Shown here: in pieces, positions 48,501 through 57,500 of the stretch
Layout of the letters: each line of letters starts with the position of its first letter
Numbering within the stretch: position 1 is the stretch's first letter
DNA from: Patiria miniata
Lineage: Eukaryota > Echinodermata > Asteroidea > Valvatida > Asterinidae
Length of the DNA: 64,000 nt
Direction of reading: 5' to 3'
NCBI RefSeq assembly: GCF_015706575.1
Contig: NW_024037056.1
Location: 9,623,176 to 9,687,175, forward strand
Notes under the pieces: model-generated
Told to the model about the DNA's origin: nothing
What the model saw: only the letters and a program-made list of their open reading frames with translations
Database searches by the model: none
Position numbers and translations under genes: made by a program

Positions 48501-51500
48501 GAATCGTGATCAGACACACTGGCTACTAATTACAGTCAATATGTTTTTACCATTCTAGACAACGAGCCTCCTCAGCTTGATGACTGTCCAGCTGACGTCA
48601 TCATCCCTGTCAGCTCATCGGCCAATCAGGTACATCACAGGTGGACACCTCCAATGGCCTCTGACAACTCTGCTCGTGAAGTGGATGTGACGTTCAGTTG
48701 CTTAGCAGCCACAGCCAGTGACTGCAACCAAGCTGGAATTGGAACCTTTTCAGTCGGAGTTTCCACGATTACGTACAGAGCTGAAGATGCGTCTGGGAAT
48801 ACGAACAGTTGCACGTTTACTGTGACGGTTAAAGGTTTGTGTCCAGTGTACAGACTCTTTGGATTTGGTTTGCAATACAGATCTCAATGACTCCATTATG
48901 CTTTTGGTTAGTTTCATCGGCTTTGGTAAAATGTGGGCCCTCTAATATTGCAGCCATCAGTCAGTTTAGTCGTTTATTAATTGTACAAAGGAGATATGTC
49001 TGTTGGCACTTGTAAATAATTATTTTGTTTTGTTTTCTCAGCTGTGGAATTCGTTTGCCCAGCAAATATCTCGGTAACAGCGAGTCCTGGCTTGAACAGT
49101 ACCAATGTTAGCTGGTCGGAACCGGATCTAACTGGATGGGACGGACCTACAAACTTCACTTCAAGCTCAAATCCTGGTGTTGAGTTGTTGATAGGAACTC
49201 ACCAAGTAGACTTCCAACAATATTTTGAGGCATATAACCTGAACTTGGAGTGTTCGTTCTTTGTAGTGGTATTAGGTGAGACTTTTGAAGTATTTGAAGA
49301 CTTGGCAAAGATTTGTCAAAGGATTTGTTTCAACCCCTAAGCAGGATATCATTTTAAACCGATGTTTAGCATTAACTGAGTGACAGATTGGTATTAAAAG
49401 TATTTTCGTGCTGGACATAAGATACAGAATCGTGATCAGACACACTGGCTACTAATTACAGTCAATATGTTTTTACCATTCTAGACAACGAGCCTCCTCA
49501 GCTTGATGACTGTCCAGCTGACGTCATCATCCCTGTCAGCTCATCGGCCAATCAGGTACATCACAGGTGGACACCTCCAATGGCCTCTGACAACTCTGCT
49601 CGTGAAGTGGATGTGACGTTCAGTTGCTTAGCAGCCACAGCCAGTGACTGCAACCAAGCTGGAATTGGAACCTTTTCAGTCGGAGTTTCCACGATTACGT
49701 ACAAAGCTGAAGATGCGTCTGGGAATAAGAACAGTTGCACGTTTACTGTGACGGTTAAAGGTTTGTGTCCAGTGTACAGACTCTTTGGATTTGGTGTGCA
49801 ATACAGATCTCAATGACTCCATTATGCTTTTGGTTAGTTTCATCGGCTTGGGTAAAATTGTGGGCCCTCTAACATTGCAGCCCTCTATCAGTTAGTCGTA
49901 TATCAATTGTACAAAGGCAAGGGCGGATCCAGGGGGGGGGGCAAAGGGGGCCATGCTTCCCCCCAAAAAAAAACGAAACCATTTTTTTTTTTTTATGTCA
50001 CATCGCAATAAAGGCAGGCAATGAGTACAACACCATCTTTTCCTCAAAAAAACATTGGTTAAAGTGGTCAGAAATTAATTGCCTCAGATCGCACCACAAA
50101 GCATCTAGAATCCAAAAATTTTTCGGGGCCCTTAAGCGGGCCCCGAACCCCACGCCGTAATTTTTTGGACCCACTTTTTGGGGGGACCAAACAAATTTTT
50201 GCCCCCCCCAAAAAAAAATGAGTGTTCTGGATCCGCCCTTGTACAAAGGAGATATGTCTGTTGGCACTTGTAAATAATTATTTTGTTTTGTTTTCTCAGC
50301 TGTGGAATTCGTTTGCCCAGCAAATATCTCGGTAGTAGCGAGTCCTGGCTTGAACAGTGCCAGTGTTAGCTGGTCGGAACCGGATTTAAATGGATGGGAC
50401 GGACCTACAAACTTCACTTCAAGCTCAAATCCTGGTGTTGAGTTGTTGATAGGAACTCACCAAGTTGACTTCCAACAATATTTTGAGGCATATAACCTCA
50501 ACTTGGAGTGTTCGTTCTTTGTCGTAGTATTAGGTGAGACATTTGAAGTATTTGAAGACTTGGCAAAGAAAGTTCAAAGGGTTCGTTTCAACCCCTAAGC
50601 AGGATATCATTTTAAACCGATGTTTAGCATTAACTGAGTGACAGATTGGTATAAAAAGCATTGTCGTGCTGGACATAAGATACAGAATCGTGATAAGACA
50701 CACTGGCTACTAATTACAGTCAATATATTTATACCGTTCTAGACAACGAGCCTCCTCAGCTTGATGACTGTCCAGCTGACGTCATCATCCCTGTCAGCTC
50801 ATCGGCCAATCAGGTACATCACAGGTGGACACCTCCAATGGCCTCTGACAACTCTGCTCGTGAAGTGGATGTGACGTTCAGTTGCTTATCAGCCACAGCC
50901 AGTGACTGCAACCAAGCTGGAATTGGAACCTTTTCAGTCGGAGTTTCCACGATTACGTACAAAGCTGACGATGCGTCTGGGAATACGAACAGTTGCACGT
51001 TTACTGTGACGGTTACAGGTTTGTGTCCAGTGTACAGACTCTTTGGATTTGGTTTGCAATACAGATCTCAATGACTCCATTATGCTTTTGGTTAGTTTCA
51101 TCGGCTTGGGTAAAATTGTGGGCCCTCTAATATTGCAGCCCTCAATCAGTTAGTCGTATATCAATTGCACAAAGGAGATATGTCTGTTGGCACTTGTAAA
51201 TAATTATTTTGTTTTGTTTTCTCAGCTGTGGAATTCGTTTGCCCAGCAAATATTTCGGTAATAGCGAGTCCTGGCTTGAACAGTACCAGTGTTAGCTGGT
51301 CGGAACCGGATCTAACTGGATGGGACGGACCTACAAACTTCACTTCAAGCTCAAATCCTGGTGTTGAGTTGTTGATAGGAACTCACCAAGTTGACTTCCA
51401 ACAATATTTTGAGGCATATAACCTCAACTTGGAGTGTTCGTTCTTTGTCGTGGTATTAGGTGAGACATTTGAAGTATTTGAAAACTTGGCAAAGTTAGGT

Positions 51501-54500
51501 CAAAGGGTTTGTTTCAACCCCTAAGCAGGATATCATTTTAAACCGATGTTTAGCATTAACTGAGTGACAGATGGGAATAGAAAGTATTGTCGTGCTGGAC
51601 ATAAGATACAGAATCGTGATAAGACACACTGGCTACTAATTACAGTCAATATGTTTTTACCATTCTAGACAACGAGCCTCCTCAGCTTGATGACTGTCCA
51701 GCTGACGTCATCATCCCTGTCAGCTCATCGGCCAATCAGGTACATCACAAGTGGACTCCTCCAATGGCCTCTGACAACTCTGGTCGTCAAGTGGATGTGG
51801 CGTTCAGTTGCTTAGCAGCCACAGCCAGTGACTGCGACCAAGCTGGAAATGGAACGTTTTCAGTCGGAGTTTCCACGATTACGTACAGAGCTGAAGATGC
51901 ATCTGGGAATGAGAACGGTTGTACGTTTACTGTGACGGTTACAGGTTTGTGCTCAGTGCAATCTCTATATTTTAATTTGATTTGCAGTACATCTGCTTTA
52001 GTTCAGTTTCATAGGCATGGGGAGAAACTTGGGCCATATTTGATTGTAGCTGTTTTTCCACGCGTATAGTTTGTCGTATATTCCTAAATTGGAACAAATA
52101 TTTCTTCCTCAGATGTACGCACTAGATCACACTTTTGTACATTGTTGTAACAATTTGGTCTGCTTTCTTAGTTGTGGAACTCTTCTGCCCAGCAACTGTC
52201 TCAGCATTAGCAAGTCCTGGCTCGACAAGCACCAGTGTGAGCTGGTCGGAACCGGATCTTACTGGATGGGACGGACCGACAAACTTCACCTCAAACAACA
52301 TTCCTGGTGTTAGATTCTTGATAGGAACTCACCGAGTAGACTATCAGCAATGCTTTGCAGCATACAACCTGCACTTGGATTGTTCATTCTTTGTTGAGGT
52401 ACAAGGTGAGAGATTCCGAGTATTTAAAGAATTGGCAAAGATAGTTCAAAGAGTTTGTTAGGACCCCTTTCAGGATACATACGTATATTAAAACAAGTTT
52501 AAATATAAATGAGCGAGAGATTGGTACAAATGTCGTGCTTTCACAACAGGTCAATGCCCAACCAACACAACCAATGACGGTCTGAGATGGCCTGTAGCAG
52601 TAGCTGGATCCACTGCCAAGTCTGTACAGCGATGTTCACTGACCACTGCAAATGGTTTGACTTCAGAATCTCTCACAGTCTTTGAAACTTTCTTCCTTGT
52701 CCGAAATGTTCCTTGTTCTGCCTGATATATATAATCTTTCTTGTAGTCATCAACATCATCTCTCCACCTCTACTACACCTTTTTTTCGTTTGCTGTTTTT
52801 TGGCAGCAAGTCTCAATATTTTTTTTTTGGAATTTATATGTACAACTCAGTTCCTTCGGGAAAACTCTTTTTATTCACGTGAATTAATGTTTTGATCACT
52901 TTTAATGAAGCTGGTCAAGCCATAGCTGTCCGGAACTGTTCAAAGTTAAAGCCGCCTCTGTACTTCCGATGGGACGAACAGGAGACTCGTGAATGCGGGG
53001 AGGTCCAGGAGGAAGTCTCTCTCAATGACGTGGTGGAGGTAATTGTTGTTGTTTTTTTATCTTAGGACATTAGTTGGTATGATGGCTCAATTTTCAAAAA
53101 AAAACATTCTAATGGCGGCTCTTGCAGAGAGGATCTAGTTTATGACCGCACCGCAAGCAAATGAGCAAGCAGAGGAGGTGTTTTAAAAGACTTAAATATG
53201 AAGATACCATGATGTGACCATGAATCATACTCGTTGATAGGTTGAGGTTAGCAAAGGCAACGCAATCGAAGTGGCCGAGTTTCTTGCCAATCAGACGTCA
53301 GAGTCATCTAAGGAGGCTGAAGATGTTGAGGTTGTTGCCAATATTTTGAAGAACATCGCAAAAGCAGAATCGGGGGACACGGAGGTATGTTGAATTGCCA
53401 TTCCAGACGGAAAACTTAAATGATTCAAAGACAGACCAGTAATATATAATAGTATAATCTGTATCTGAAATTAGTGATAATCTTGATTTTATTGAAGGTG
53501 ACAGAACTAGTGCTAGAGACTGTCAGCAATGTCATCATGAGTGTCGGGCCTGAAACCCCTGATGACTTCAAGCCCACTACGATAGAAGCTAGTACCTCCT
53601 CAGCCATTGTAAAATCTGTAGAGACTCAAATCTCCTTGACACTTCAGCAAGAGGGTAAAGTCAGTATACGTCAGGACTCCATTCACGTGGAGGCAGTCAG
53701 TCTTGACCCAAACCTGGCTAGGGATGGACTCAGCTTCGTGTCCGTGAAACAGTCCAATGTCACGCATCCTGCACAAGGGTCACCGCAAGAGGGCACCCTT
53801 GCTGGTACCAAGGTCGAGACTTTGAACTCCAGTGTGATACCGAAGGATCTCGATGTCTTGGCATCGGCTCGGTTGCCTGGCAACATCATCGACTTGCTAC
53901 AGTCCCCTAATGGTAAGTGCATCATGTATGGTCAAAGACTATGTCAACAATCGATAATTTGATTTTAAAACAGATCGGGGAAATGACATTTGCGGTGCTG
54001 ACAGAAGTCTATCAAGCGATGGTTTGAATCCAGCCATTGATTGTGCGTGTGTTTTTCAAGAGGCGCATTGTTGTACTTGGGTTGAGACATGGAGACGCAC
54101 TTGGGTATTTTGAATGGTCATGAACAAGATGGCCAACTCACTGATCCAAATTAACCTACAACATCAGTTAAAGCGATAAGTACTTCTTAAAACTCAGTTA
54201 CAAACCAGTTATCTGAAACGAGTAGATTCAAAGCATCTTTCAAGGAATGCCACAGTGAAGCGTACTTTTTTGTTGATCACATTTTGCTGGGAATGTGGAA
54301 AACAACCGTGAGAAACCTACATGTTCAGATATTTCTTCAACTGTAGATAACACGTGTGCAAAGCTACAAGCCAGTTTTCTGATCTACGCTGATGATACGT
54401 TGTTCCAGTCTGCTTCACTCAGAGAGCATCGCGGCGAGAACAACTCGACTCGTAAGGTCGCTGGATCTGTCGTCTCACTGACTGTGGAGAATGCTGAACT

Positions 54501-57500
54501 TGTCAACCTCACAGAACCAGTCGTGATTGAATTCAAGGTGATCATGAGATAATTGATATTCCGGTTCACCCAGAGTAGAATACTTCAGTATTAAATTAGG
54601 GCATATTCTTGCCAACTAAACGTCAATGTCCAAGTTAATCATTTTCAGATTTTACCCTCAATTTTGTGTGACCTTTTATCAATTTTCCGATTTCGAAAAT
54701 CAGGAGGAATCAAACGAAGTCCACTGCGTGTCCTGGGACTTTGAGCTGGAAGATGGAGTCGGTGATTGGTCAACAGATGGATGCGCACTTGCTGAAGTGA
54801 CCAATAAGACAGTCGTGTGTAATTGCTCTCATGCCACCAACTTCGCAATCCTAGTGGTATGTATATCTCAGTCTTTTTGTGATTCAAACCACTACAAAGC
54901 TTTAGAATGTAACAATAGCATGCTCAAGGTGACTAGACTCCCCCTTTTGATTACTTGTACCAAGCTTAGACCGTGAAGCACAACATAAAGCAAAACAGTA
55001 GGCCTACCCCTTTCAGTTCGAAGGGAGCTAATATGGGAGTAAGTTCAGAGCTGGATTAGACACTGGGTCTCTTTGTAAAAGAGTGACACTACTTTAAGCC
55101 ATACGAAAGTGGAAGGTCCATTAAGTCAGAAAAAGAAGAAATATAAGAAAACACATTGTTTTATAAATATTAATGATTTCCCTGTTTTTACCTTTTTCAA
55201 AATTCCTACATTCACTGCCAACAAAATATGTTATCTTCATTCTTTCAATTTTTTTCTACGTCTGTAATTAGGAGATCATACATAGATGCTATTAGGAATA
55301 TCATCTGGATTGGTAACAGGATTGACGTTTCTTTCAGGATGTGAAGGGACAAGCACCTGATGATAAAGATGACACTCCTGCTAAGCGAGCGCTTGATATC
55401 ATCAGCCAGGTTGGCGCTGCACTGTCAATCATAGCTCTGGCTATCACGCTGATCATATACTTAGCTATCAGGTAAGATAACTGTAATGAAACGATCAAAA
55501 AAATTAAACGCAACCATGTTCTGTGCATGCTTATAACTCAAACGTTCCGTATGTTGTCTTGTCGCCGTAAGACGATGTTACAATTTCAACAACAAATCTT
55601 TACCTTTTTTTTTAGAAAAATGCGAAGCGGCAAATCTCGTCAGATCTTCATAAATTTCTGCTTCTCATTGTTCATGTTGTACATCGTTTTCGTTGCTGGC
55701 GTCGACAATGCTAAGGTGAGCAATTTTACATAAGTAATCTTCAAAACGCAGGAAACCTAAGTTAATTTAAAGGGAGATAGATATGTGCTGCCACCAAGTG
55801 GGCAAAAGTTGCCAGGTCAGGTCGGTGAAGTGAATTTCCATATCTTGCAAAGCACTATATAGCTGATTGTAACGTCCTTTGTCAATTGCATCATGATTTG
55901 AAATTATAACAGTGCAGTATATTTCAAGTTATATTGACTTCAATTTAAAAGGGTTCCGGAGGCGGTTGTGTGTTCGTGGCTGCTTTACTCCACTACTTGA
56001 CTCTGTCCACTATGATGTGGATGGCCGTTGAAGCCAGGAACATGTACGTCAGTACGGTGAAGGTGTTCCCAGAAGACACGCCTCGATACATGCTCAAGGC
56101 TTGCCTCATCGCTTGGGGTGAGTTCCTGTCTTAACTCAAACATTATTTTTAAATAGATACCAAGCAAAATCACTGTTATCTTCAGTTGAATCGAGATTGG
56201 AATCAAGTGGAATCAAGAATACGATTTCAATCTCCTTGTTTAGGTATTCCATTGATTGTGTTGATTATCACCTTGGCTGCAGCATCACATCACTATGCCA
56301 ACGAACATTAGTAAGTGAATGATCATGTTAGATTTTTAATCTTAGGGCGCTGTTTAGATTCCCCAATTACTCACAACCTCTCTCTACCTAATTATCATGC
56401 ATATAGAGTAGTTCTCGAAACGTCGGCTTTGTCCCAAACTTCTGCTTACTTCACTGTATTCAGGGAATTTAAGAACCTTCTACAATCTAAACTACTCCAA
56501 ATTTTATTCTCTTACGAATATGACTCCTCGAGCAGACCTTGGACCCATAATGAGCCGAATTATCCAGAGTCAGAGGTCTACAATCTCTTAACACAAGCCG
56601 AAACTGGAAACAAAGACAAAGTTTCGAAAATGTCCAAATACTTATACAGATGCGACTGTGATACATATGCAGGTTATTAAGCACTGTATTAAAACTGGTA
56701 TTAATTAACTACCTATATTAAAAAATAATGATCAATATTTCTTCGTTTGAAGCTGCTTCCTTGAGCCTGGTCTTGTGCTGTACCTCGGCCTCCTCGCTCC
56801 CATTGGTCTCATCCTCCTCCAAAACATCATCACCTTCATCTTGGTCATGCGCAGTCTCCTGAAGGTCAAGGAGGCATCTCGCTCCCAGCAGATCTCAAAA
56901 CGCCTCCAGAATGCTGTGGGAATCTCCGCCCTCATGGGCTTGACCTGGTGTTTTGGGTTCCTGGCAATCAACGAGGCAGCCTTTGCATTTCAGCTCATCT
57001 TCTGTCTGGCCAACTCCTTGCAGGTCGGTTTTCATTCCTTGGCACCTCATTTCAGCGCGGTACAGCCTCACTTAATTCCCACACTTTTACCAACTATGTA
57101 GCTCACTCTCTTGAGACGTGACTCTGTCATGAGTTTAACAACCGGGACATGCATGGTCTTGTCCTTCCTTTGAGCTCTGTTGCCCCAAAGAGTTTGTTTT
57201 AAAGGTACATGCACAATCATCAGATGTGCTCAATAGACTCTCGTTCCAATCCTCCATCGCGTATCGTACCTTCACCTGCACTTATCGATTTTCCGCCACC
57301 TTTTCCTAACACCGCTTGTGGGCTAAGGGTTTATGGTGAATGATCGACGTGTAATTTTTACGGCCTCACTGTGTAACTCCTTACCAAGAACGTGCTCTCC
57401 TATTGTAGCGTGAATTTAAATTGGGTTTTTGTCCTCCAAGTCTCGCCAAACGTAGGCAAAAGGCACACACATACAGGATAACTCCAGAGAAACTCGAATT

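Larger units (their letters stand above)
41844..52405. repeat. 926-bp tandem array of B+A exon pairs
   Basis: B-exon starts are 41844, 42770, 44073, 44999, 45925, 46851, 48116, 49042, 50300, 51226, 52172. Spacing is exactly 926 bp in six of ten steps. Two larger steps are explained exactly by MITE insertions (926+339 and 926+332), one (1303) by a duplicated Penelope-like block, and the last is 946. Introns are nearly as similar as exons, so the unit spreads as DNA. Gene 1 has only three such pairs. Confidence 0.93.
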
